16,481 nucleotides of DNA from positions 1 through 16,481 of the forward strand of contig CAZRTO010000030.1 in the NCBI GenBank assembly GCA_964603025.1, given 5' to 3'. The notes beneath the pieces were generated by a model. It did not search any database. It was not told the DNA's origin and worked only from the letters and a program-made list of their open reading frames with translations. Position 1 is the stretch's first letter; every line of letters starts with the position of its first letter. This DNA comes from CALFCX01 sp964603025. GTDB lineage: Bacteria; Margulisbacteria; WOR-1; JAKLHX01. Positions 5,380-14,000 of the stretch are shown here, in pieces. Position numbers and translations under genes: made by a program.

Positions 5380-6207
5380 CTATTTCCTCCTGACAAGTAT
5401 GAATCTGTCGGACTGTTTTCTCGGCTTCCTGGTCTTATAACCAAGCGTCGGCTGGCCCCAAGGCGTAACAGGTCCCGGGCGGCCTATCGGAGAGCGGCCT
5501 TCGCCGCCGCCGTGCGGGTGATCGCACGGGTTCATGGCGATACCTCTAACCGAAGGTTTGATGCCTCTGTGCCTGTTGCGTCCCGCTTTGCCCAGAGAAA
5601 TATTTTTTGCGTCAAGGTTGCCGACCTGGCCGATAGTGGCCCTGCAGCGGTCGTCCACGAGCCTCTCTTCACCTGAAGGCAGTTTTAACGTTGCAAATCC
5701 CCTGTCCTTTGCGACCAGCACCACGAACCCGCCGGCAGACCTGGCCATCTGACCTCCGCGGCCGTGCCTTAGCTCAACATTGTGAATCGTTGTACCCACC
5801 GGTATGCTCTTGAGCGGAAGGGAATTGCCTATCTTTATGTCCGCATCGGAGCCGGACAGGATCTGATCACCTACACGCAATCCAAGCGGACATATTATAT
5901 ATCGGAGCTCCGAATCCTGATATTTCAAAAGAGCTATCCTGGCGTTCCTGTTGGGATCGTATTCTATAGCCTCGACAACCGCCGGAATATTGTCTTTGTC
6001 CCTTTTGAAATCTATTATTCTGTATTTCCTTTTGCTGCCTCCGCCCCTGTGCCTGGATGTTATGCGCCCGCTGGAATCTCTGCCTCCCTTTTTGGGCAGC
6101 GGCGCGAGCAGGGATTTTTCAGGTTTCTTTTTGGTTATATCGTCAAAAAGAACATCTATCCTCTGTCTTGTACCCGGCGTGAACGGTCTGAATTGTTTCA
6201 AGGTCAT
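5380..6207 (-). CDS. rplB: 50S ribosomal protein L2
   Basis: L2 is a primary 23S-binding protein next to the peptidyl transferase centre, required for subunit association and activity. The 275-residue product has normal length. Features in order: MTLKQFRPFTPGTR at the start; SSGRITSRHRGGGSKRKYRIIDFKR near residue 45; the OB-fold segment with VEAIEYDPNRNARIAL; RHGRGGQMARSAG; and the C-terminal MNPCDHPHGGGEGR, containing His230, equivalent to the functionally important His229 of E. coli. It ends with TRKPRKQSDRFILVRRK. It begins 4 nt after the rplW stop, with only a weak purine stretch upstream, so coupling is likely. Confidence 0.99.
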   Translation of the reverse strand: MTLKQFRPFTPGTRQRIDVLFDDITKKKPEKSLLAPLPKKGGRDSSGRITSRHRGGGSKRKYRIIDFKRDKDNIPAVVEAIEYDPNRNARIALLKYQDSELRYIICPLGLRVGDQILSGSDADIKIGNSLPLKSIPVGTTIHNVELRHGRGGQMARSAGGFVVLVAKDRGFATLKLPSGEERLVDDRCRATIGQVGNLDAKNISLGKAGRNRHRGIKPSVRGIAMNPCDHPHGGGEGRSPIGRPGPVTPWGQPTLGYKTRKPRKQSDRFILVRRK

Positions 6208-6211
6208 CTGA

Positions 6212-6502
6212 TCACATGGTCCCTTCGATAAGATCTATTTTTTGCCCGCTCTTCAACTTCACATAAGCCTTTTTCCAGCTGCTGGAACGGCCGAAGGACC
6301 TGCCGATCCTTTTGGCTTTTCCCCGGACTTTGGCGGTGTTCACATCCAGCACTTCGACATTAAAGAGCTTCTCTACCGCTCTCTGAATATCGATCTTTGT
6401 GGCTGACGGCAGCACCCTAAAAACATACACGGAGTCCATCCTGGCCATTGATGCCTTTTCGGTGACCACCGGGCTCACAATAATATTCTCGTTCTCGCTC
6501 AT
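6212..6502 (-). CDS. rplW: 50S ribosomal protein L23
   Basis: L23 sits at the tunnel exit and is the main docking site for trigger factor and SRP. The 96-residue product shows IIVSPVVTEKASMARMDSVYVFRV at the N-terminus, then KIDIQRAVEKLFNVEVLDVNTAKVRGKAKRIGR and KKAYVKLKSGQKIDLIEG, all typical. It overlaps the rplD stop by 4 nt (ATGA) and has no good Shine-Dalgarno nearby, so it is most likely translated by re-initiation after L4. It ends 4 nt before rplB. Confidence 0.99.
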   Translation of the reverse strand: MSENENIIVSPVVTEKASMARMDSVYVFRVLPSATKIDIQRAVEKLFNVEVLDVNTAKVRGKAKRIGRSFGRSSSWKKAYVKLKSGQKIDLIEGTM

Positions 6503-7128
6503 TGTTTTGCTTGGAATCTTTCCTCAAGGTTTGAAACCGCGCTTTTATCAAGCACAAGAGTCCCGTATTTAAGTATATCAAATACAGAGAGGTTTTTGCT
6601 TGACACAACTTTGATTTTTGCAATGTTGGCCGCCGCTTTCCTTTCCGCCGGACCGGCAGCGTCAAGAGCCATGACTGCGGAGCTTAATCCCAGGTTTTTC
6701 ACGATCTGCATGAACATCTTTGTTTTTGGTTCGGAGATCGATATGGCATCGACCACTTTTACCTGGTCAGATTTTACTCGGTCGGCTATGGCCATGTTCA
6801 ACGCGAGCGCTCTCACTTTTTTGGGAGTGTCCTTTGAATAGTCTCTGGGCTTCGGCCCGAAGATAACGCCTCCGCCTCTCCAAAGAGGGGATCTTGTTGA
6901 ACCCGCCCTGGCCCTGCCGGTGCCTTTTTGCTTCCAGGGTTTTTTTCCGCCTCCGCGAACCTCTCCCCTGGTCTTAGCCGAAGCCGTCCCCTGTCTGAGA
7001 GCGGCTCTTTGGCTCACGAACACCGAATGCACCACGGATTCGTTCACCGGTATGGAAAACACCGAATCGCTAGCTTCAACCGACCCTGCCGGCTTGCCCG
7101 CCTTGTCAAATAAAGGTAAAGAAACCAT
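6499..7128 (-). CDS. rplD: 50S ribosomal protein L4
   Basis: L4 binds 23S domain I, and its extended loop reaches the tunnel wall opposite L22. In E. coli it also represses the S10 operon through the rpsJ leader. The 209-residue product contains the loop signature TRGEVRGGGKKPWKQKGTGRARAGSTRSPLWRGGGVIFGPKPRDYS (about residues 53-98) and KKVRALALNMAIADR, and the C-terminal globular part ends with LDKSAVSNLEERF. Its ATG is 1 nt after the rplC stop and its stop overlaps rplW. The rpsJ leader that E. coli L4 acts on has no space here, so any autoregulation must work differently. Confidence 0.99.
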   Translation of the reverse strand: MVSLPLFDKAGKPAGSVEASDSVFSIPVNESVVHSVFVSQRAALRQGTASAKTRGEVRGGGKKPWKQKGTGRARAGSTRSPLWRGGGVIFGPKPRDYSKDTPKKVRALALNMAIADRVKSDQVKVVDAISISEPKTKMFMQIVKNLGLSSAVMALDAAGPAERKAAANIAKIKVVSSKNLSVFDILKYGTLVLDKSAVSNLEERFQAKQ

Positions 7129-7129
7129 G

Positions 7130-7741
7130 CTATGCTTTTCCCTTCCTGATTATTATGTACGATCCTTCATATCCGGGCACTGCGCCTCGGAGCAGAATGA
7201 GATTCTTATCGGCGTCAACACGGACCACTGACAGGTTCTTGACGGTGACCTGTTCCCCTCCCATGCGGCCGGCAAGTTTTTTGCCCTTATAAACCCTTCC
7301 AGGAGTCGTGCCGGCCCCTATAGAGCCGACAAGCCTGTGGGATTTAGAGCCGTGCGACATCGGCCCCCTGCCGAAGTGATGTCTTTTTACCGTTCCAGCA
7401 AACCCTTTTCCGATCGAAGTTCCGGTGACTGATACCTTGGCCCCTTCTTTGAAGATATCGGCTTTGACCTGCTGGCCGGGCTGTATCCCTTCGAAGTCAT
7501 CGCATTTGAACTCCTTTATCATCCTTAGTGATTCTTCAATGCCCGACTTCTTTAAGTGGCCGGCGGCAGCTTTGGATATTTTTTTGGACTTTCCAAAGCC
7601 CAGCTGAACCTTCTTGCTGTCATTGTTCTTTGCTACGACAAAACACGGCCCGGCCTCGACCACCGTGACGGGGACCACAGCCCCTGACTTGTCATACACC
7701 TGTGTCATCCCTATTTTTCTGCCAATGATTCCCTCTAACAT
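7130..7741 (-). CDS. rplC: 50S ribosomal protein L3
   Basis: L3 starts 50S assembly, and its internal extension reaches the peptidyl transferase centre. The 203-residue product begins MLEGIIGRKIGMTQVYDKSG and shows the family signature KGFAGTVKRHHFGRGPMSHGSKSHR around residues 112-136, then GRVYKGKKLAGRMGGEQVT and the C-terminal strand VRVDADKNLILLRGAVPG. At the place where E. coli carries the PrmB-methylated glutamine (AGQMG), this protein has Arg (AGRMG), as in many other bacteria. A GAAAGGA Shine-Dalgarno lies 9 nt before the ATG. The 33-nt gap after rpsJ is the second largest here and holds no evident structure. Confidence 0.99.
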   Translation of the reverse strand: MLEGIIGRKIGMTQVYDKSGAVVPVTVVEAGPCFVVAKNNDSKKVQLGFGKSKKISKAAAGHLKKSGIEESLRMIKEFKCDDFEGIQPGQQVKADIFKEGAKVSVTGTSIGKGFAGTVKRHHFGRGPMSHGSKSHRLVGSIGAGTTPGRVYKGKKLAGRMGGEQVTVKNLSVVRVDADKNLILLRGAVPGYEGSYIIIRKGKA

Positions 7742-7774
7742 TTTCTTATATCCTTTCGAATCTTGCCTGTGACC

Positions 7775-8086
7775 TTAAGATAGTTTTATTTCTATGTCCA
7801 CACCCGCGGGAAGGTCTATCTGCATCAGAGCGTCGACCGTCTGCGGAGCAGGATCAAGTATATCTATCAGTCTCTTGTGGGTCCTTATCTCAAAATGCTC
7901 CCTGGATTTTTTGTCCACATGAGGAGATCTGAGCACACAGTACACTTCCTTATCGGTAGGCAGAGGTATAGGCCCGGAGACCGCGGCCCCTGCTCTTTTT
8001 GCCGTTTCCATTATTCTCACCGCGGACTGATCGACCACCCTGTGATCGTACCCTTTCAACCGGATCCTGATCTTCTGTCTTTTCAT
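7775..8086 (-). CDS. rpsJ: 30S ribosomal protein S10
   Basis: S10 is a 30S head protein and, in E. coli, also the NusE partner of NusB in antitermination. The 103-residue product begins MKRQKIRIRLKGYDHRVVDQS and contains RAGAAVSGPIPLPTDKEVYCVLRSPHVDKKSREHFEIRTHKRLIDI, the standard S10 loop and strand, ending LPAGVDIEIKLS. Length is normal. Its ATG overlaps the fusA TGA by 4 nt, with AGGA only 3 nt upstream, so it is translated as the direct continuation of EF-G. In many bacteria tuf lies between these two genes; it is absent here. Confidence 0.99.
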   Translation of the reverse strand: MKRQKIRIRLKGYDHRVVDQSAVRIMETAKRAGAAVSGPIPLPTDKEVYCVLRSPHVDKKSREHFEIRTHKRLIDILDPAPQTVDALMQIDLPAGVDIEIKLS

Positions 8087-10170
8087 TTTTCCTGTGCCTT
8101 CCCTGAATTTTTGAGTATTATCCCCTCAGCGATATTCTTAGGAACTTCTTCATAACAGTTGAACTCCATTGTAAAAGTAGCCCTGCCCTGTGAAGAGGAC
8201 CTGAGAGCGGTGGAATATCCGAACATCTCAGCCAGCGGCGCCTTGACCTTTATGGTCTGCATGCCCTTGTGAGATTCCATGCCTTCTATCCTGGCACGGC
8301 GGCTGTTCAGATCACCCATAACATCACCGAGATATTGTTCCGGCGTGACCACTTCAACCTTCATTATCGGCTCAAGCAGGATCGGCTTAGCTTTCATGAA
8401 CGCGGACTTGAATGCCATCGACGCGGCGATCTTAAAGGCTATTTCCGAAGAATCGACCTCGTGATATGACCCGTCGAACAGGGTCGCCTTGATGTTGAGT
8501 ATTGGATATCCGGCCAGAACACCGGAATTCATCGCTTCTTTTATGCCCTCTTCGACCGGCTTTATATATTCCCTGGGCACAACACCGCCTACGATCTTGT
8601 TCTCAAACTCGAACTGTTTTTCTTTTGAATGTTCGATCTTCACGAAAACATGGCCGTACTGTCCCCGGCCGCCGGTCTGCTTTATGAATTTACCCTCGGC
8701 TTCAGAATGCCCTTTTATGGTCTCTTTATAGGCCACCTGAGGCTTGCCGACATTGGCCTCGACTTTGAATTCACGGAACAGCCTGTCAACAATTATCTCC
8801 AGGTGAAGTTCGCCCATACCAGAAATGATGGTCTGCCCGGTCTCCTGGTCGGTCTTGACCGTAAAGGTCGGGTCTTCCTCGGCCAGTTTCTGGAGGGATA
8901 TCCCGAGTTTTTCCTGGTCAGCCTTGGTCTTAGGCTCAATGGCAACGGATATGACGGTCTCAGGGAATGTCATTTTCTCAAGCACTACGGGAGATTTCTC
9001 ATCGCAGAGAGTGTCCCCGGTGGTGGTGTTCTTAAGACCGACAGCGGCAGCTATGTCACCGGCAAAGACCTCATCGATCTCGTCCCTTTTGTTGGCATGC
9101 ATCTGAAGGATGCGGCCTATTCTCTCTTTGTGCCCCTTTGTGGAATTAAGGACATAAGAACCGCTCTTCATTGATCCGGAATACACCCTGAAGAATGTAA
9201 GCTTTCCGACGAACGGATCTGACATTATCTTAAAAGCCAGGCCAGAAAAAGGCGCTGAATCAGAAGGGTCTCGGGTCATGTCATCCCCGCTGTCCGGATT
9301 TATGCCTTTAACGGGCGGTATATCAACAGGAGAAGGCAGGTAATCTACTATACCATCTATCAGTTTCTGTATGCCCTTGTTCTTGAAAGCCGTCCCGCAA
9401 AAAACAGGGACTATCCTTCCTTGTATCGTGAGCTTCCTGATGGAGGATTTTATCTCTTCAACGGTCAGCTTGTGCCCTTCCAGGTACTTGGCCATCAATG
9501 TGTCGTCCGCATCCACTGCGGCTTCCACCAGCTTTTCGTGATATCTGTAGGCTTTTGATTTTATATCATCTGGAATATGGTCTTCTCTCATCTTTCCCTC
9601 TTCAGCGGAATCAAAGATGTAAGCCTTCATTTCAACAAGATCGACAACTCCCTTGAACGCGTCTTCCGCGCCGATCGGCAGCTGCATGACCACGGTATGG
9701 GCCAAAAGCCTTTCCTGCATCATCTTGACCGCGCGTTTAAAATCCGCTCCGACCCTGTCCATCTTGTTGACAAAAGCCATCCTTGGGACATGGTGTTTTA
9801 CCGCCTGCCTCCAGACCGTTTCGCTCTGAGGCTGAACACCGCCGACAGCACAGAATACCGTGACAACGCCGTCAAGAACCCTCAAAGAACGCTCCACCTC
9901 TACGGTAAAGTCGACGTGCCCCGGAGTATCAATGATATTTATCCTGGTATCTTTCCAGAAGCAGGTGGTACAGGCGGAAGTTATGGTTATCCCTCTTTCC
10001 TTCTCCTGCTCCATCCAGTCCATGGTAGCGGTCCCTTCATGGACCTCGCCTATCTTGTACAGTTTGCCGGTATAATACAGGATCCTCTCGGTAAGAGTGG
10101 TCTTTCCCGCATCAATGTGGGCAGCGATCCCTATATTCCTTGTTCTCTCAAGCGGATAAGCTCTTGGCAT
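8083..10170 (-). CDS. fusA: Translation elongation factor G
   Basis: EF-G is the GTPase that moves tRNAs and mRNA after peptide bond formation and, with ribosome recycling factor, splits spent ribosomes. The 695-residue product has all GTPase motifs: P-loop AHIDAGKT (17-24), switch I RGITITSA (59-66), DTPGH (81-85), NKMD (135-138) and GTAF (259-262). Domains II-V follow. Domain III has SGMGELHLEIIVDRL, and the tip of domain IV shows GSYHEVDSSE with His570, equivalent to E. coli His583, which enters the decoding centre. Both the motif spacing and the place in the str operon argue for true EF-G and not a paralogue such as EfgL or a TetM-type protection protein. GGGAG lies 8 nt before the ATG. 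It follows rpsG by 13 nt. Confidence 0.99.
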   Translation of the reverse strand: MPRAYPLERTRNIGIAAHIDAGKTTLTERILYYTGKLYKIGEVHEGTATMDWMEQEKERGITITSACTTCFWKDTRINIIDTPGHVDFTVEVERSLRVLDGVVTVFCAVGGVQPQSETVWRQAVKHHVPRMAFVNKMDRVGADFKRAVKMMQERLLAHTVVMQLPIGAEDAFKGVVDLVEMKAYIFDSAEEGKMREDHIPDDIKSKAYRYHEKLVEAAVDADDTLMAKYLEGHKLTVEEIKSSIRKLTIQGRIVPVFCGTAFKNKGIQKLIDGIVDYLPSPVDIPPVKGINPDSGDDMTRDPSDSAPFSGLAFKIMSDPFVGKLTFFRVYSGSMKSGSYVLNSTKGHKERIGRILQMHANKRDEIDEVFAGDIAAAVGLKNTTTGDTLCDEKSPVVLEKMTFPETVISVAIEPKTKADQEKLGISLQKLAEEDPTFTVKTDQETGQTIISGMGELHLEIIVDRLFREFKVEANVGKPQVAYKETIKGHSEAEGKFIKQTGGRGQYGHVFVKIEHSKEKQFEFENKIVGGVVPREYIKPVEEGIKEAMNSGVLAGYPILNIKATLFDGSYHEVDSSEIAFKIAASMAFKSAFMKAKPILLEPIMKVEVVTPEQYLGDVMGDLNSRRARIEGMESHKGMQTIKVKAPLAEMFGYSTALRSSSQGRATFTMEFNCYEEVPKNIAEGIILKNSGKAQEK

Positions 10171-10183
10171 TCCTATTTCTCCC

Positions 10184-10654
10184 TTACCATCTAAAGTGAG
10201 CGAAAGCTTTGTTCGCCTCAGCAGTCTTATGAAGGTCTTCCTTCTTTTTCATGGCGCCTCCGGTACCGGAAAAAGCCTCCAGGATCTCCGATGACAGTTT
10301 TTCGGCCATGGATTTGCCGCCTCTCGTCTCGGCGCTTTCTTTTATCCACTTCATGGAAATGGATATCCCTCTGTCCCTTTCGACCTCGATAGGTATCTGA
10401 TAAGTGGAACCGCCGACCCTTCTCGATTTTACTTCCATAACAGGGATAGCGTTCTTGACAGCGGCTTCAAATACTTCGAGAGCAGGTTTGCCGGTCTTTT
10501 CTGCGACCGCGCTCATTGCTCTATAGACTATGTTCTCAGCCGTGCTCTTTTTGCCCACCGTCATTATCTTGTTGATGAATTTCTGGACAAGCACGCTGCC
10601 GTACTTGGAATCCGGCTGGATCTTACGTTTTGATACATTTCCCCTTCTAGGCAT
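10184..10654 (-). CDS. rpsG: 30S ribosomal protein S7
   Basis: S7 nucleates assembly of the 30S head by binding the 3' major domain of 16S rRNA, and contacts E-site tRNA. The 156-residue product begins MPRRGNVSKRKIQPDSKYGS and contains FINKIMTVGKKSTAENIVYRA, the beta-hairpin VKSRRVGGSTYQIPIEV, and the C-terminal KKKEDLHKTAEANKAFAHFRW. It has the usual length of the non-enterobacterial form. AAGGAG lies 8 nt before the ATG and overlaps the rpsL stop. The rpsL-rpsG gap is only 12 nt, whereas the E. coli gap of about 100 nt holds the S7 repressor site, so that site is missing here. Confidence 0.99.
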   Translation of the reverse strand: MPRRGNVSKRKIQPDSKYGSVLVQKFINKIMTVGKKSTAENIVYRAMSAVAEKTGKPALEVFEAAVKNAIPVMEVKSRRVGGSTYQIPIEVERDRGISISMKWIKESAETRGGKSMAEKLSSEILEAFSGTGGAMKKKEDLHKTAEANKAFAHFRW

Positions 10655-10666
10655 TATTTAAACTCC

Positions 10667-11044
10667 TTAACCCTTCTTCGGCCTTTTGGCCCCGTATTTG
10701 GATCTGCTCTGCAGCCTGTTCTCGACCCCGCCGGTATCGAACGTACCCCTGACTATATGGTACCTGACGCCCGGCAGGTCTTTTACACGTCCGCCTCTTA
10801 CCAGCACGACAGAGTGTTCCTGAAGATTGTGCCCGATGCCAGGGATATAAGCCGTGACCTCCTGGCCGTTCACAAGTCTCACACGGGCGACTTTTCTGAG
10901 CGCTGAGTTGGGCTTTTTCGGGGTTGTTGTATACACCCTCAGGCAAACACCCCTCTTCAGAGGCGACCCGGAGAGAGCCGGAGCTTTGCTCTTTTTCGTT
11001 TCCGTCCTTCTCCCTTTCCTTATAAGCTGTTGTATGGTCGGCAT
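10667..11044 (-). CDS. rpsL: 30S ribosomal protein S12
   Basis: S12 sits at the decoding centre and controls accuracy and EF-Tu GTPase activation. The 125-residue product starts MPTIQQLIRKGRR. It carries TTTPKKPNSALRKV with Lys43, and GGRVKDLPGVRYHIVRG with Lys88 and Pro91, the positions changed in streptomycin-resistant strains; all are wild type. Asp89 is the position methylthiolated by RimO in E. coli. The frame is open further upstream into rpoC, but ATG 11044 is the true start because the protein N-terminus is conserved there and AAGGAG lies 7 nt before it. It lies 4 nt after rpoC and 12 nt before rpsG. Confidence 0.99.
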   Translation of the reverse strand: MPTIQQLIRKGRRTETKKSKAPALSGSPLKRGVCLRVYTTTPKKPNSALRKVARVRLVNGQEVTAYIPGIGHNLQEHSVVLVRGGRVKDLPGVRYHIVRGTFDTGGVENRLQSRSKYGAKRPKKG

Positions 11045-11048
11045 CTTT

Positions 11049-14000
11049 TTACTCCTTTGACTTGTGGGCCGGTTCCGATTCCACATAGCGGTAGCCGGCA
11101 AACCCGGTACCGGAAGGGATCAACCGTCCGATTATAACGTTCTCTTTAAGGCCGTACATCTCGTCAGTCTTGCCTCTGACGGCCGCTTCCGTAAGTATTC
11201 TCGCCGTTTCCTGGAACGAGCAGGCCGATATGAAGCTGTCGGTCATGAGGGATGCTTTTGTGATGCCGAGCAGGACCGGCGTTGCCGTCGGCTTTTCGCC
11301 CTTGGTCTCTTCACAAACCCTGTCAAACTCCACCCTCTCTATAAGCTCGCCCGGCAAAAGCAGGCTGTCGCCCGGAGTGGCAATCCTGACCTTTTTCGTC
11401 ATCTGACGGACCACGGTCTCAATATGCTTGTCGTGTATCGTCACGCCCTGAGCCCTGTATATCTTCTGTATCTCGTTGACGATCAGTTTCTGGGCGGCAT
11501 CAGCTCCCTGTATCCTAAGGACATCATGAGGATTGGGCTCGCCGTATGTAAGCTCAGCGCCTTTTTTGATCTTATCACCTTTCGATACCCTGAGTCGGGT
11601 CTCGTAAGGAACCAGGTAATCTACTTTTTCGCCGTCGCCCTCTATCGATATCTGCCTGACGCCTTCTTTATCGATAAGGTCAACTTCGCCTTCTATCTCG
11701 GAAATGAGCGCCGCATCTTTGGGTTTTCTGGCCTCAAAAAGCTCTTCGACCTTGGGGAGACCCTGAATGATATCCTTGGTCTTTTTTGTATCGGACGTGA
11801 CTTCCCTTGCGATTATGTCGTAATCGTCCACAAGATCCCCGTCCTTTACCATGAGCTGAGCGCCGGACTGTATCCTGCAGAACTCACCCTGGGCGGTAAC
11901 AACGGAACCGCCTCTCGAATTTTCCTCCGCGTCGATAACTACCCCCGGGACTTTGGCCGTAACGCCGGCGGCGATCTCCGTACCGAGATCGATATTATCA
12001 CCGGGCTTAACGAACATTTTGGCCCCTTTGGGGATATCGTATTCTTTCACGACCTTGGGGTTGTATATAAAGGCCATTCCTTCGTTCTCGGCGAGCATTT
12101 CCACTACGGTCTTATCGTCGATCTTTTTCTTTCTCTCAATGAAATCGACGCCGAATATCTTGACTTTTCCGCCGGTTGTCACGACCACATAATCATAGGT
12201 CGAATCCACTTCGGCTATCACGGTAGAGGCTTTGATCGTCTCGCCGTCTTCCACCTTGACGATAGATCCGACCTGCATCGGGTATATCTCTTCCCTGTTC
12301 TTGGATTTGACAGTAATGACCGACTCCCTGGTGACCACAGCGATCTTGTTGTCGAACGCGTCCCTTATCTTACGTATGGAAAGCCCTTCGCCAAAGCTGA
12401 CCTTACCGGCATGTTTGGCAGTGACCCTGGCCTTTTTGTGAAGCGCCACGCCCCCGATGTGGAATGTTCTCATGGTCAGCTGTGTACCGGGCTCTCCTAT
12501 GGACTGAGCTGCGATCGTTCCGACCGCTTCGCCGATATCGATAGGATGCCCTGTAGCCAGATTTCTGCCGTAGCACATCTGACATATGCCTTTTTTCATC
12601 TGGCAGGTAAGAGGAGCTCTGACCTTAACGTTCTCGATCCCTGCCTCGGAGATCCTTTCGGCTATCTCTTCCGTGATCTCTTCGCCCACGTTAACTATGA
12701 CCTTCCCGCTGACCGGATCAGTCACTTTTTGAGCCGAATTCCTTCCGGCTATTCTGGCTTTAAGAGGAAGTATCTCGTCAGCGCCCTCCCATATGCTGGA
12801 AACCACCAAACCGTTCTTAGTGCCGCAATCCTCGGACGTTATCATAACGTCTTGAGCGACATCCACAAGCCTTCTTGTAAGATACCCGGAATCCGCTGTC
12901 CTGAGAGCGGTATCCACAAGACCTTTCCTTGCACCGTAGGACGAAATGAAATATTCTGTTACATTCAGGCCTTCTTTGAAATTGGATTTGATCGGTATGG
13001 GATGTATGTCCCCTTCTTTGTCAGCCATGAGACCTCGTATCCCCGAAAGCTGTCTTACCTGGTCCATGGAGCCTCTTGCTCCGGAATAAGCCATAAGGTA
13101 CACGGAATTGAGCGGCTCCAGCTTAAATTCCCCTATAAGCTCCTGTGTCACGTTCTGCGTGACATCGCTCCATATTTCCATGGTCTTGTTCGCTTTTTCT
13201 TTTGAGGTTATGGACTTGTTCCTCTCAAGCTTGCGCAAATGCTCTATTTGTTTCTCGGCCTTATCCACTATCTCTTTCTTGCGCTGAGGCACTTTCAGAT
13301 CCTCAACGGCTATCGATATGCCCGCCAAGGTGGCATATTTGAAACCGAGCCGCTTTATTTCGTCGGCTATCCCTGCTGTAACGGCAGATCCGAATTTGAT
13401 ATAGCATTCCTTTATAAGGCTCTCGACCTTCTTCTTGTCAAGGGCATAGTTTATGAAAGAAAGAGAACCGGGGGCTCCGCTTCTTTTCACGGCGCGGGTC
13501 AGCGTATAATTGAATTTGACCCTTCCCACGGTAGTTTTTATGATCTCGCCGTCCCTTAGAACCTTTATCGGAGTGTGAAGATGTATCTCTTCACAGTCGT
13601 GGGCAAGCATGGCCTCGTCATCGCCAGAAAAAACTATCTTTGGCTCTTCGGTATCTGACTCATCCATGTATGTCATATAGTAAGTGCCCAGCACCAGGTC
13701 CTGCGAAGGCGTCATCACCGGCCTGCCTGAAGCAGGAGACATAAGATTGTGCGAAGAAAGCATTATTATCCTGGCCTCCACCTGGGCTTCGGGCAGCAGA
13801 GGAACGTGTACGGCCATCTGGTCACCGTCAAAGTCGGCGTTGAAGGCCGTGCAGACCAAAGGATGTATCTGTATGGCTTTGCCCTCTACCAACACGGGTT
13901 CGAAAGCCTGGATGCCGAGACGGTGAAGCGTAGGGGCTCTGTTCAAAAGCACCACCTGTCCCTGGATAACTTCTTCCAAAATATCCCATACGACCACGTC

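Noticed and set aside
6417..6665. An 82-codon minus-strand frame across the rplD-rplW junction
   Set aside because: It is out of frame with both genes, which cover it fully with conserved sequence.
7742..7774. A possible promoter or leader in the 33-nt rpsJ-rplC gap
   Set aside because: Only the rplC Shine-Dalgarno is recognisable; there is no -35/-10 pair and no stable hairpin.
8629..10194. Plus-strand open frames of 181 and 205 codons opposite fusA
   Set aside because: They are antisense to well-conserved EF-G, with no Shine-Dalgarno or family resemblance.
10647..10946. A 99-codon minus-strand frame overlapping rpsL and the rpsG start
   Set aside because: It is an out-of-frame shadow of rpsL; S12 conservation explains the whole stretch.
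11045..11101. A longer S12 starting within rpoC at 11101
   Set aside because: The family N-terminus begins at MPTIQQLIRK, and a clear Shine-Dalgarno precedes ATG 11044; the upstream codons belong to rpoC in another frame.
11064..13205. A 713-codon open frame on the plus strand, opposite rpoC
   Set aside because: It lies entirely antisense to conserved rpoC and its translation has no recognisable domain. Long open antisense frames arise when codons such as TTA, CTA and TCA are rare in the real gene.
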